Shown: piece after piece, positions 1 through 8,420 of the stretch
Position numbering within the stretch: position 1 is the first letter of the stretch
How the letters are laid out: every line of letters starts with the position of its first letter
DNA from: Bacteroidota bacterium
Lineage (GTDB): Bacteria > Bacteroidota > Bacteroidia > Chitinophagales > Chitinophagaceae
Assembly: GCA_947487525.1 (NCBI GenBank)
Contig: CANKWR010000020.1
Location: 1-32,527 of the forward strand
Reading direction: 5' to 3'
DNA length: 32,527 bases
Program-made: the position numbers and the translations under genes
Notes under the pieces: model-generated
Told to the model about the DNA's origin: nothing
Databases searched by the model: none
The model's input: only the letters and a program-made list of their open reading frames with translations

Positions 1-951
1 CTCATATGTTGCCCCATAGTAGAGGTACATATTCAGGTGATCGGTCAAAAAACGAAGTGCTTGCATATAAATCATAAACTGTCCTGCAAAGAAAAAATGC
101 TCTTTTTCAAAATTGGATAATTCGGAATCCATTGCGGACATATATCCTTTTTGGAGGGCTTTCCATTTTTGGACATCTACTTTCAGTAAATCCAAATTTG
201 CTTCTTCCTCAGAAACGGAACATAAACAAGTCCGACACATGTCTCCAATATCGCTAATAAAATACCCTTGCATCACCGTATCTAAATCGATCACCGCAAT
301 GGCTTTTTCTGCTCCATTTAGTTGCTTAAATAAGACATTGCTAATTTTTGTATCATGATGGGTAACCCGTTTTTTAGTATCCAAATGTTGAATGAATTTT
401 TCGTATTGTGCAACATAAGGTTGGTGTAGTTTCAAAAAATGGATTGCCTCTTTCGATTGTTCCATTCTTTGAGGATTTCCATTTTGTAAAGCAGCTAAAA
501 ATTGATGGTAACGTAAACTTAAATTGTGAAAATCAGGCAAGGTTGTTTTTAAACTATTGGCATCAAAATCTCGCAGTATATAGGTGAATTGCCCAAATTG
601 ACTTGCTGCTTCAAAAGCTTGTTGTTCATTTTCTAAAATGGACAATGCATATCCGTCTATCTTTTGAAAAGCTCTATAAAATTGACCCTCCCACTCTACT
701 AAAGTATTCCCATCCATTGTGGGTACTAAATGGGTGAATAAATAATGAGGATGATTCTTTTTTAAATAAGCGCCTAGTAAATTTATATTATCGTCTATCG
801 TCCTTGGATTAGTGAAAATATGGTGATTGACTGTTTGCAAAATATAATCACCTGAATAGGTGTTTACTACAAAAGTGCTATTAATTAGCCCTTGATGTAT
901 TTGATCATAAGAGCGTACCTCCCAACCGTATTTATTGAAAATGCTTTGCAT
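1..951 (-). CDS. APH-family phosphotransferase, N-acetylhexosamine-kinase-like (partial, 3' end off window)
   Basis: The minus strand is open from an ATG at 951 to the left edge, giving 317 residues without a stop. The kinase core is clear: a Brenner-type HxDxxxxN motif at H198, D200 and N205 (HHDTKISN), followed by the metal-binding pair D222-L-D224 in AVIDLDTV. A conserved RFLTDHL stretch lies near the visible end. Proteins of the aminoglycoside phosphotransferase fold transfer phosphate from ATP to a hydroxyl. The RFLTD stretch resembles, from memory, the anomeric N-acetylhexosamine kinases (NahK type) rather than antibiotic-resistance enzymes, so a sugar-kinase role is more likely. Family members run about 350-360 residues, so roughly 40 are missing. 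It is divergent from the glycosylasparaginase-like gene 69 bases away. The fold is secure; the substrate is inference. Confidence 0.8.
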   Translation of the reverse strand, partial: MQSIFNKYGWEVRSYDQIHQGLINSTFVVNTYSGDYILQTVNHHIFTNPRTIDDNINLLGAYLKKNHPHYLFTHLVPTMDGNTLVEWEGQFYRAFQKIDGYALSILENEQQAFEAASQFGQFTYILRDFDANSLKTTLPDFHNLSLRYHQFLAALQNGNPQRMEQSKEAIHFLKLHQPYVAQYEKFIQHLDTKKRVTHHDTKISNVLFKQLNGAEKAIAVIDLDTVMQGYFISDIGDMCRTCLCSVSEEEANLDLLKVDVQKWKALQKGYMSAMDSELSNFEKEHFFFAGQFMIYMQALRFLTDHLNMYLYYGATYE

Positions 952-1020
952 ATTTAACAACTAAATGTACATAAATAGCACCAATTTTCGTAAATTCAAA
1001 TTTCAATTAATTGATTCATC

Positions 1021-2085
1021 ATGAGTATTGACAGAAGAAAATTTTTAAACCTTGGAAGTTTAGGAATTGCTGGATTTACTTTGCAAGGTTTCTTACCTAC
1101 AAAGAATATGGCTGGACAAAAACCAATTGTCATTGCTACTTGGGATGCAGGCTTGAATGCCAATAAAGGGGCTTGGGAAATTCTAAGCAAAGGAGGTGCT
1201 GCATTAGATGCAGTTGAAAAAGGAGTGATGGTTACAGAGGATGAAATTAGTTGTTGTGTAGGACTAGGGGCAAATCCGGACAGAGATGGTCATGTTACCT
1301 TAGATGCTTCCATCATGGATCATGAGTTTAATTGTGGTAGTGTTGCTTTTTTAGAAAGAATTAAACATCCTATTTCAGTTGCACGAAGGGTCATGGAAAA
1401 AACACCACATGTGATGTTGGTGGGCGAAGGTGCTCAACAATTTGCCCTTGCGGAAGGCTTTCCTTTAGAATCTGGTAAATTGTCTGAGGCTGCTGAGAAA
1501 TCATATCAACAATGGTTAAAAAAATCTACTTATCAACCAGTGATCAATGTTGAAAGGCAAACTACGCTAGAAAAACAAACATCCAATCCTCCAACAAGCC
1601 AGCTTGAGGATCAATTTAAAGCGCCAACAAGATTTGAAAATGGGGATTGGAACCATGATACGATTGGCATGGTGGCCCTGGATGCACAGGGTAATTTAAG
1701 TGGTAGTTGTACCACCAGTGGTGCTGGATTTAAATTAAGAGGCAGGGTTGGTGACTCTCCTATTATTGGTGCAGGTTTGTATGTTGATAATGAAGTTGGT
1801 GCTGTTGTCGCCACTGGACAAGGGGAAGATGTGATTAGGGTGGCTGGAGCGAGTGCAGTGGTTGAACTAATGAGACAGGGGAAATCACCACAAGAAGCAT
1901 GTAAAATAATTGTTGAAAGAGTAAGACGAATTAAAAAAGAAAAAGCAAAAGAGATACAAGTTTGTTTCATTGCTTTAAATAAAAATGGTGAATATGGTAG
2001 CTACGCATTGCATAAAGGATTTAACTTTGCAGTCCATACTTCCAACGGGAATAAATTAGTGGACGCTCCATTTAGTTCAATTTAA
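1021..2085 (+). CDS. N4-(beta-N-acetylglucosaminyl)-L-asparaginase family Ntn-hydrolase, Tat-exported
   Basis: This 354-residue protein belongs to the glycosylasparaginase/isoaspartyl peptidase family, which is made as a precursor and cleaves itself to expose an N-terminal threonine nucleophile. The predicted nucleophile is T214 in NHDTIGMV, with substrate-binding signatures after it (TTSGAGFKLRGRVGDSP, R242 and D245). The linker before T214 (about 170-210) is polar, as expected for the processed loop. The N-terminus has a twin-arginine signal (DRRKFLNLG, then a hydrophobic stretch to about residue 24), implying periplasmic action. Known family reactions are release of aspartate from GlcNAc-Asn or hydrolysis of isoaspartyl or beta-aspartyl bonds. 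CutC follows after 48 bases, probably in one operon. The length and motifs fit an intact enzyme; the exact substrate is not readable from sequence. Confidence 0.88.
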   Translation: MSIDRRKFLNLGSLGIAGFTLQGFLPTKNMAGQKPIVIATWDAGLNANKGAWEILSKGGAALDAVEKGVMVTEDEISCCVGLGANPDRDGHVTLDASIMDHEFNCGSVAFLERIKHPISVARRVMEKTPHVMLVGEGAQQFALAEGFPLESGKLSEAAEKSYQQWLKKSTYQPVINVERQTTLEKQTSNPPTSQLEDQFKAPTRFENGDWNHDTIGMVALDAQGNLSGSCTTSGAGFKLRGRVGDSPIIGAGLYVDNEVGAVVATGQGEDVIRVAGASAVVELMRQGKSPQEACKIIVERVRRIKKEKAKEIQVCFIALNKNGEYGSYALHKGFNFAVHTSNGNKLVDAPFSSI

Positions 2086-2133
2086 TTCCATTTGTATTTT
2101 AAATCACATTTATCAGCATAGACAATTCTTTAA

Positions 2134-2862
2134 ATGATCCATCATAAAGTAATAGTAGAAGTAGCCGTTTTTTCAATAGAAGCTGCTTTGTCGGCGATCA
2201 ATGCAGGAGCAGATAGAATCGAATTTTGTGAAAATCCAAATGAGGGTGGCACTACCCCCTCCTATGGGAGCTTACAAACTTTAATTAAGTTAACTGATGT
2301 GCCCATTTTTCCCATCATTAGACCAAGAGGAGGTGATTTTTTTTATACCAATAATGAATTTGAATGCATCAAAGCAGATGTACTATTATGTAAAGAATTA
2401 GGCTATCCAGGTGCAGTAGTTGGCCTGTTAACGATGGATGGGTCAATTGATGTTGCCCGAACTAAATCCTTGGTGGAATTAGCAGCCCCCATGGAAATTA
2501 CCTTTCACAGGGCCTTTGACCGATGTAATGATCCCATCAAAGGTCTTGAAGACCTCATTCAAGCGGGATGCAAACGTATTTTAACCAGTGGGCAAGTGCC
2601 GAATGTGGTGGATGCAATGCCGCTCATAAAAAAGCTAATCGAAAAAGCGGCTGGACGTATTATTATTTTACCAGGAAGTGGGGTACGTTCCAATAATTGT
2701 AAACAAATTGTACAAGCAACCGGAGCGATTGAAATACATAGTTCAGTTAGAAAAGCAGTTCCTTCTCAAATGAAATACAATGCACCCTCCATGAATGAAA
2801 ACATGATTTCAATGGGGGTAGATGAAGCAGAAATAAAAAAAATGTTAGCTGAATTAGTATAA
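2134..2862 (+). CDS. cutC: CutC family protein
   Basis: The 242-residue TIM-barrel protein shows the family blocks in order: EVAVFS (9-14), RIEFC then EGGTTPSYG (28-45), IIRPRGGDF (61-69), EITFHRAFD (121-129), RILTSGQ (148-154), LPGSGV and EIHSS. The family was named for copper homeostasis in Escherichia coli, but a direct copper role is disputed and an enzymatic function is possible. Here it follows the exported glycosylasparaginase-like gene and no copper gene is visible nearby, which favours a link to glycan or amino-sugar metabolism (inference). Its stop codon overlaps the convergent serA end by nine bases. There is no sign of truncation. Confidence 0.88.
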   Translation: MIHHKVIVEVAVFSIEAALSAINAGADRIEFCENPNEGGTTPSYGSLQTLIKLTDVPIFPIIRPRGGDFFYTNNEFECIKADVLLCKELGYPGAVVGLLTMDGSIDVARTKSLVELAAPMEITFHRAFDRCNDPIKGLEDLIQAGCKRILTSGQVPNVVDAMPLIKKLIEKAAGRIIILPGSGVRSNNCKQIVQATGAIEIHSSVRKAVPSQMKYNAPSMNENMISMGVDEAEIKKMLAELV

Positions 2863-4092
2863 CATTCTAACGCGAATCGTTTCTTTAACGTCCCTTAATA
2901 AATCAATGGCCTTTTTAGAAAGTTTTGAATCAACGTCTAATACCACATATCCAATTTCTTCATTGGTTTTCAAATATTGACCAACAATATTAATTTTATT
3001 TTTGGACATCACGGTGCTAATTGAACTTAATACCCCAGGTACATTATTATGGATATGAAGTATTCGGTGTGCGCCATCCACTGGAGGTAAACTAATACTT
3101 GGGATTGAATGTGACCCATTGGAAACGCCACGCTCTAAATATTGATATAATTTTATACTCACATCCTCGCCTATATTTTCCTGTGCTTCTTCCGTTGAAC
3201 CACCAATATGGGGAGTCAAAATAACATTTGACAAACCTTGTAATGGAGTTTCAAATGGATCGCCATTTTTTTCAGGCTCCCAAGGATATACATCAATGGC
3301 TGCGCCACTAATATGCTTACTTTTTAAAGCATCTGCCAATGCCTGTAAGTCAACTACCTCGCCTCTTGCGTAGTTAATTAAAATAGACCCAGACTTACAT
3401 TGTTTAATTACCTCTTTACTAAACAAGTTTTTAGTTTGAGATGTTTCTGGTACATGAATGGAAATAATATCGGAGGTACTTACCAATTCTTTTATTGACT
3501 TTGTAGACACTGCATTACCTAAGGGTAATTTTGTTTCTACATCATAAAACTTAACCTTCATACCCATGGCTTCCGCCATAATGCCTGTTTGTGTCCCTAT
3601 ATTTCCATAGCCGATAATACCAATGGTTTTACCTCTTAATTCAAAACTGCCTTTTGCTTCTTTGTTCCAGATGCCTTCGTGTGCTGCTTTGTTTTTGTCT
3701 ATTATTTTTCGAATCAACATAATGGAAGATCCAATCACCAGTTCAGCAACACTTCTTGTATTACTATAGGGCGCATTGAAAACGGCAACCCCTTTTTGTT
3801 TACAAGCTTTCATATCCACTTGATTGGTGCCAATACAAAAGCAGCCAATAGCTTGTAATTTTTTAGCACTATCCAGCACTTTTTTGGAGATAAATGTTTT
3901 AGAACGTATCCCTAAAATATGAACCTCTTTAATGATTTTAATTAACTCCTCTTCACTCAACGCACCAGCTACTTTTTTAACATCCGAATACCCTTGATGT
4001 TTGAAATATTGCACTGCTTTTTCACTGATATTTTCTAAGAATAAAACCTTAATCTTGTCTTTAGGATAACTAGTACTGTTTAGATTGCTCAT
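2854..4092 (-). CDS. serA: D-3-phosphoglycerate dehydrogenase with ACT domain
   Basis: SerA oxidises 3-phosphoglycerate to 3-phosphohydroxypyruvate with NAD, the first step of serine synthesis, in the cytosol. The 412 residues match the length of the E. coli type. The Rossmann motif is GIIGYGNIG (158-166). Expected catalytic residues fall at R243 (NYARGE), E272 (YPWEPE) and H295 (TPHIGGST), a constant offset of three from E. coli numbering. The last 80 or so residues (HRILHIHNNVPGVLSS onward) form an ACT domain, which in the family binds serine for feedback inhibition. No serC or serB is visible here. It is divergent from the serine hydrolase gene, and the shared 104-base gap contains an inverted repeat. 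Confidence 0.95.
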   Translation of the reverse strand: MSNLNSTSYPKDKIKVLFLENISEKAVQYFKHQGYSDVKKVAGALSEEELIKIIKEVHILGIRSKTFISKKVLDSAKKLQAIGCFCIGTNQVDMKACKQKGVAVFNAPYSNTRSVAELVIGSSIMLIRKIIDKNKAAHEGIWNKEAKGSFELRGKTIGIIGYGNIGTQTGIMAEAMGMKVKFYDVETKLPLGNAVSTKSIKELVSTSDIISIHVPETSQTKNLFSKEVIKQCKSGSILINYARGEVVDLQALADALKSKHISGAAIDVYPWEPEKNGDPFETPLQGLSNVILTPHIGGSTEEAQENIGEDVSIKLYQYLERGVSNGSHSIPSISLPPVDGAHRILHIHNNVPGVLSSISTVMSKNKINIVGQYLKTNEEIGYVVLDVDSKLSKKAIDLLRDVKETIRVRMLY

Positions 4093-4125
4093 AGAGTAAA
4101 GGTAAAATAATATTGGGTTATTTTG

Positions 4126-4145
4126 AATTACAATAATTTGTAATT
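4126..4145. promoter_or_regulatory. Inverted repeat, candidate operator
   Basis: AATTACAA and its exact complement TTGTAATT flank a four-base spacer (TAAT). It lies in the gap between serA (minus) and the serine hydrolase gene (plus), 51 bases before the latter's start. The half-site TTACAA resembles TTACGA in the palindrome at the blaI-like promoter (7984-8001) and, from memory, the TACA/TGTA core of BlaI/MecI operators. In AT-rich DNA a chance origin is possible. Confidence 0.4.
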
Positions 4146-4196
4146 TTATTCGTTTATATCCTAAACATTTCTAATTTATATTCTAAAAACTAACAG

Positions 4197-5408
4197 ATGA
4201 TTGTGCGGATGACCTTTTTACTTGGAATTTTCTTATTAACTACAGCTTGTGGTACGGGCCAGGATCCTCAATCCCCTAGCGTTGATACGGCAAGAATGCC
4301 TATCTCTATCTCCTCAAATAAAGATAAATATGGTGCTCAAATAAAGGAACGCTATGAAAAGCTATTCAGTAAAAATTTTAGTGGGGAAATTTTAGTGGCT
4401 AAAAATGGAGAAATTGTTTTTGAAGACTACCAAGGTTTTGTTGATGTGGTTCGTAAAACCCCTATTAACAATACAACTTCATTGCATTTAGCCTCTATCT
4501 CCAAAACCTTTACTGGTATGGCTACCCTGAAATTATGGGAGGAGCAAAAAATTGATTTAAAAGCATTGGTCACTCAATATTTACCCAAGTTTCCTTATAC
4601 ACAAGTGACCGTTGAGCAATTACTATGTCACAGAAGTGGTCTACCCGATTATACTTATTTTATGGAATCCGTGAAATACGTAGATGTTAAAACCAAAAAT
4701 AAGAAAGGTAAAATTGAACATAAATTACAATTGGTCTCCAAAACTGCCCCTTTTAAAGAAGGCACTTACAATAATCAGGACGTACTTGATTTTATGGTTC
4801 AAAAGCGACCTGCTCCGCAAGCACAGCCAAATAGAGTGTTTAAATATTGTAATACCAACTATGTAGTACTCGCTTTAATTATAGAAAAGGTTACGGGTAA
4901 GGACTTTCCTACCTATATGGATGAAACCATTTTTAAACCCTTGCAAATGCAGCATACTTTTATTTTTAGCAACAAAATGAAAGATCAATATGTGCCTTCT
5001 TATAATGAAAAAAATCAACCATTCAAACTTGATAAATACGACTGTATATATGGGGATAAAAACGTATATAGTACTGTCCAGGATATGTTTTTATGGGATA
5101 AAGCCCTCCGTTCAGCTAGCTATGTAAAACAATCCACCATGGATTTAGCCTATGAACCAAAGAGTCCACTGACTAAGGATTTTAGAAATTATGGCTTTGG
5201 TTGGAGGATGGTTATGAGGCCAAATGAGGAAAAATTGATTTTTCATAATGGCTGGTGGCATGGTAATAATGCCGTTTTTGCAAGGCTTTTAAAGGATTCT
5301 GCTACAATTATTATTTTGGGTAATAAATACAATAAAAAAATATATAGTGGTAAGCAGCTTGTATCCGTGTTTACCGGAAAGGAAGACACTACATTACTAG
5401 AGCAGTAA
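4197..5408 (+). CDS. Beta-lactamase-fold serine hydrolase (PF00144-like), probable lipoprotein
   Basis: This 403-residue protein has the class C beta-lactamase/DD-peptidase active-site set: SxxK at S100-I-S-K103, YxN as Y217-C-N219 in FKYCNTNY, and a C-terminal HNG (FHNGWWHG) in the KTG position. The N-terminus is a short hydrophobic signal ending LLTTAC, with C18 as the probable lipidated cysteine (the lipobox is slightly weak), so it should be membrane-anchored outside the cytoplasm. The family includes peptidases, esterases and beta-lactamases; a cell-wall peptide or ester substrate is plausible but not shown. ATG at 4209 is an alternative start that keeps the signal. The operator-like repeat upstream and the BlaI/M56 pair 2.6 kb downstream make a shared regulation worth testing. 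Confidence 0.85.
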   Translation: MIVRMTFLLGIFLLTTACGTGQDPQSPSVDTARMPISISSNKDKYGAQIKERYEKLFSKNFSGEILVAKNGEIVFEDYQGFVDVVRKTPINNTTSLHLASISKTFTGMATLKLWEEQKIDLKALVTQYLPKFPYTQVTVEQLLCHRSGLPDYTYFMESVKYVDVKTKNKKGKIEHKLQLVSKTAPFKEGTYNNQDVLDFMVQKRPAPQAQPNRVFKYCNTNYVVLALIIEKVTGKDFPTYMDETIFKPLQMQHTFIFSNKMKDQYVPSYNEKNQPFKLDKYDCIYGDKNVYSTVQDMFLWDKALRSASYVKQSTMDLAYEPKSPLTKDFRNYGFGWRMVMRPNEEKLIFHNGWWHGNNAVFARLLKDSATIIILGNKYNKKIYSGKQLVSVFTGKEDTTLLEQ

Positions 5409-5419
5409 AGTTGCGCTTT

Positions 5420-5453
5420 TTTGCCTTTTTTTGGCCTTTTCACCCTATTTTTG
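5420..5453 (+). promoter_or_regulatory. Predicted hppA promoter
   Basis: TATTTTTG at 5446-5453 matches the Bacteroidota -7 consensus TAnnTTTG exactly, with TTTG at 5420-5423 as a -33 element (spacing 22; the usual is 19-21). It would start transcription about 40 bases before the hppA ATG. The surrounding T-rich tract makes chance matches easier. Confidence 0.45.
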
Positions 5454-5501
5454 CAGACCTTAATTGAATCTAAACAAATAACTGAATTAAGTAAAATTCT
5501 T

Positions 5502-7901
5502 ATGAAAGATCTTCTATTTTATGCCGTTCCGGCCATGGGTATTGTAGGTTTACTATATACTCTATTGAAATTCAACTGGGTATCTAAGCAAGATGCCGGT
5601 AATGCTCGTATGAAAGAAATTAGCACTTATATTGCTGAAGGCGCTATGGCTTTCTTGAAAGCGGAGTGGAAAATATTAGGCTATTTTGTAGTAATTGTTG
5701 CCTTATTATTAGGTTTTATGGCTCAACAAAATCCAGAAGGTAGCCACTGGAGTATTGCAATATCATTTATTATCGGGGCTGTATTTAGTGCAACTGCTGG
5801 ATATATTGGAATGAAGATTGCTACCAAAGCGAACGTTAGAACTGCCGAAGCTGCTAAAACAAGTTTAGCACGTGCGTTAAAAGTTTCTTTTACTGGTGGA
5901 TCAGTGATGGGCTTAGGCGTATCTGGATTAGCAGTATTAGGTTTAGGTGGTTTATTTTTGATTTTAAAACATTACTTCTCACCTGATGGTGATACTCAAG
6001 GCATGTTAAGAACAATAGAAGTATTAACTGGTTTTTCTTTAGGTGCAGAGTCTATTGCCTTATTTGCGCGCGTGGGTGGTGGTATTTATACCAAAGCTGC
6101 AGACGTTGGAGCTGATTTAGTAGGTAAAGTAGAAGCAGGTATTCCTGAAGATGATCCTCGTAACCCTGCAACGATTGCAGATAACGTAGGTGACAACGTA
6201 GGTGATGTGGCAGGTATGGGTGCCGATTTATTCGGTTCTTATGTTGCAACGGTATTGGCTACCATGGTATTGGGTCAAGAAGTTAAAAATGCAACAGGTG
6301 GTGTATTGGTAGATGCATTTGGTGGGTTATCTCCCATTTTATTACCCATGTTAATTGCAGGTGTAGGAATTTTATTATCCATAGTGGGTACCTTCTTTGT
6401 AAGAATCAGTGAAAGCGCTGGTTTGAATACTGCAACCGTTCAAAATGCTTTGAACATGGGAAACTATGGTTCTATGGTATTAACAGCCATTGCTTGTTAT
6501 TTCTTAGTATCTAATATATTACCTGAAACCATGTATTTAAGAGGCTTAGAATTCTCTAGAAATGGAGTAATTGGTGCCATTGCAGTAGGATTAGTAGTAG
6601 GTACTTTAATGAGTATCATCACTGAATATTACACAGCCATGGGCAAACGTCCAGTATTAAGTATTATTAAACAATCAAGTACTGGTCACGCTACCAATAT
6701 CATTGGTGGTTTAGCAATAGGCATGGAATCTACATTCTATCCAATTTTAGTGTTGGCTGCTGGTATTTATGGTTCTTATGCTTGTGCAGGTTTATATGGT
6801 GTGGCGATTGCTGCTGCAGGTATGATGGCAACCACTGCTATGCAATTAGCCATTGATGCATTTGGTCCTATCGCAGACAACGCAGGTGGTATTGCTGAAA
6901 TGAGTGAATTGCCAGCTGAAGTGCGTGAGAAAACAGATATTTTGGATGCGGTAGGAAATACAACCGCTGCAAGTGGTAAAGGTTTTGCCATTGCATCTGC
7001 TGCTTTAACTTCATTAGCATTGTTCGCAGCTTTCGTAGGTGTTGCGATGCCAAATAATCAACATATTGATATTTATAAAGCGGATGTTTTAGCAGCTTTA
7101 TTTGTTGGCGGTATGATTCCATTCATCTTCTCTTCATTAGCCATTCGTGCGGTGGGTGAAGCTGCAATGGCGATGGTGGAAGAAGTGCGTCGTCAGTTCC
7201 GTACCATTCCTGGTATTATGGAAGGTACTGGTAAGCCAGAATATGAAAAGTGTGTTGCGATTTCAACGGAAGCTTCACTTAAAAAAATGATGTTGCCAGG
7301 TGCAATCACGATTGTCTCTCCTATCTTAATTGGTTTTACCATGGGCCCAGAAGCTTTAGGTGGTTTCTTAGCGGGAGCTACGGTGAGTGGTGTATTGATG
7401 GGTATTTTCCAAAACAATGCGGGTGGTGCTTGGGACAACGCTAAAAAATCTTTTGAAAAAGGAGTTGAAATAAACGGTGAGATGTTCTATAAAAAATCGG
7501 AGCCACATAAAGCATCTGTAACAGGTGATACTGTGGGAGATCCATTTAAAGATACTTCTGGTCCTTCAATGAATATTTTGATTAAATTAATGTCCATTGT
7601 TTCATTGGTATTGGCGCCAACTTTGGCTAAAATGCACCCTTCCAAAGCAACTACCGTTGAAACTAAATCTCAAACTATTGAAATGTCTGTTATTAATACA
7701 GAAACTTCAAAAACAAATACTGCGAATACAGTGACGATGTCGGCTGATTCTAAGTCCTTAGCAGAAGCTTTACAAGCAGATGGTTTAGCATCAAAAGACA
7801 ATATCAAAATTGAAATCAAGGATGGCAAAATCACCGTGAATGGCAAAGCTTTAACGGAGGAACAAAATGCCAAATATGCTAAGTACCTTAAATCTAAATA
7901 G
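5502..7901 (+). CDS. hppA: Membrane-bound ion-translocating pyrophosphatase with C-terminal extension
   Basis: The enzyme hydrolyses pyrophosphate in the inner membrane and pumps H+ and/or Na+ outward. The start is the ATG at 5502 ([13 protein letters not shown]), the usual N-terminus of the family; the frame stays open 27 codons further upstream, but that stretch contains the predicted promoter. The substrate motif [11 protein letters not shown] begins at D201, followed by the repeated DNVGDNVGD aspartates. [10 protein letters not shown] has A489 and G492, the residues of K+-dependent enzymes (K+-independent ones carry K and T). H+ versus Na+ specificity cannot be read securely. After the last membrane segment ([11 protein letters not shown]) come 89 extra residues: a Ser/Thr/Lys-rich linker, then a small charged module ([16 protein letters not shown]). 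The gene ends in a strong terminator. Confidence 0.96.
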   Translation: MKDLLFYAVPAMGIVGLLYTLLKFNWVSKQDAGNARMKEISTYIAEGAMAFLKAEWKILGYFVVIVALLLGFMAQQNPEGSHWSIAISFIIGAVFSATAGYIGMKIATKANVRTAEAAKTSLARALKVSFTGGSVMGLGVSGLAVLGLGGLFLILKHYFSPDGDTQGMLRTIEVLTGFSLGAESIALFARVGGGIYTKAADVGADLVGKVEAGIPEDDPRNPATIADNVGDNVGDVAGMGADLFGSYVATVLATMVLGQEVKNATGGVLVDAFGGLSPILLPMLIAGVGILLSIVGTFFVRISESAGLNTATVQNALNMGNYGSMVLTAIACYFLVSNILPETMYLRGLEFSRNGVIGAIAVGLVVGTLMSIITEYYTAMGKRPVLSIIKQSSTGHATNIIGGLAIGMESTFYPILVLAAGIYGSYACAGLYGVAIAAAGMMATTAMQLAIDAFGPIADNAGGIAEMSELPAEVREKTDILDAVGNTTAASGKGFAIASAALTSLALFAAFVGVAMPNNQHIDIYKADVLAALFVGGMIPFIFSSLAIRAVGEAAMAMVEEVRRQFRTIPGIMEGTGKPEYEKCVAISTEASLKKMMLPGAITIVSPILIGFTMGPEALGGFLAGATVSGVLMGIFQNNAGGAWDNAKKSFEKGVEINGEMFYKKSEPHKASVTGDTVGDPFKDTSGPSMNILIKLMSIVSLVLAPTLAKMHPSKATTVETKSQTIEMSVINTETSKTNTANTVTMSADSKSLAEALQADGLASKDNIKIEIKDGKITVNGKALTEEQNAKYAKYLKSK

Positions 7902-7924
7902 CATTTTTACGATAGTTTAACAGG

Positions 7925-7954
7925 ATCCCTCCGAATTTTCGGGGGGATTTTTTT
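7925..7954 (+). terminator. Rho-independent terminator after hppA
   Basis: ATCCCTCCGAA pairs with TTCGGGGGGAT (one G-T wobble) across a very short TT loop, and the stem runs into seven T residues (7948-7954). It ends transcription 24-50 bases after the hppA stop. The T-run also holds the TTTG used in the predicted promoter of the next gene. Confidence 0.85.
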
Positions 7955-7982
7955 GTTATTTCATTCGCTTAAAGTAGATTTA
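7952..7982 (+). promoter_or_regulatory. Predicted promoter of blaI-like/M56 operon
   Basis: TTTG at 7952-7955 and TAGATTTA at 7975-7982 are 19 bases apart, the expected spacing for the Bacteroidota -33/-7 pair. The -7 box matches TAnnTTTG at seven of eight significant positions. The start of transcription would fall inside the palindrome at 7984-8001. Confidence 0.55.
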
Positions 7983-7983
7983 C

Positions 7984-8001
7984 TTACGAATATAATCGTA
8001 A
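7984..8001. promoter_or_regulatory. Palindromic operator candidate at blaI-like promoter
   Basis: TTACGAATATAATCGTAA reads the same on both strands except at one base pair of positions (7 and 12). It lies just after the predicted -7 box and ends four bases before the repressor start codon. BlaI/MecI/CopY repressors are dimers that bind palindromes at their own promoter, so autorepression here is the straightforward inference. Confidence 0.65.
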
Positions 8002-8005
8002 TACT

Positions 8006-8392
8006 ATGACCAAATCATTCAAACCCACTGAAAGCGAATTAGAGATTTTAAGTATTTTATGGGATAAGCAAAATGCAACAGTCCGTGAAGTACATGAAAT
8101 AGTACAGCAATCAAAAAATATTGGATATACGACTACCCTAAAATTGATGCAAATAATGCATGAAAAAGGCATGGTATCTAGGGATGAATCTTCAAAAACC
8201 CATATTTACACCCCTTGTTTTAATAAGGAAAAAGCACAGGAACAATACGTTGGTAAAATGATTAGAACCCTTTTTAGTGGTTCTGCTTCAGATTTGGTAT
8301 TACAAGCATTGGGCAATAACGAAACAAGCAGGGATGAATTAATTGCGATTAAACATTTGATTGCAACATTAGAAAAAAATGCCAATCAATAA
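8006..8392 (+). CDS. BlaI/MecI/CopY-family transcriptional repressor
   Basis: The 128-residue protein has the family's N-terminal winged helix (about 1-80), opening with the signature PTESELEILSILWDKQNATVREV, where LW and TVREV are nearly invariant. The C-terminal part (about 80-125) should form the dimerisation helices. In the known systems the dimer blocks its own promoter until a membrane M56 protease signals its cleavage; the next gene, 28 bases downstream, encodes just such a protein. A near-perfect palindrome overlaps the predicted transcription start. The inducing signal is unknown, and many Bacteroidota pairs of this type are not linked to beta-lactams, so I do not assign blaI outright. 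Confidence 0.93.
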   Translation: MTKSFKPTESELEILSILWDKQNATVREVHEIVQQSKNIGYTTTLKLMQIMHEKGMVSRDESSKTHIYTPCFNKEKAQEQYVGKMIRTLFSGSASDLVLQALGNNETSRDELIAIKHLIATLEKNANQ

Positions 8393-8420
8393 TAAGTGTA
8401 AAACAATAATGAATTAGAGG

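Noticed and set aside
113..358. Plus-strand open frame at the left end
   Set aside because: It lies opposite the phosphotransferase gene, whose motifs are unambiguous on the minus strand.
6052..7438. Long open frames antisense to hppA and similar frames inside coaD, pyrR and lepA
   Set aside because: They are low-complexity or composition-driven shadows of strongly conserved genes, with no recognisable product.
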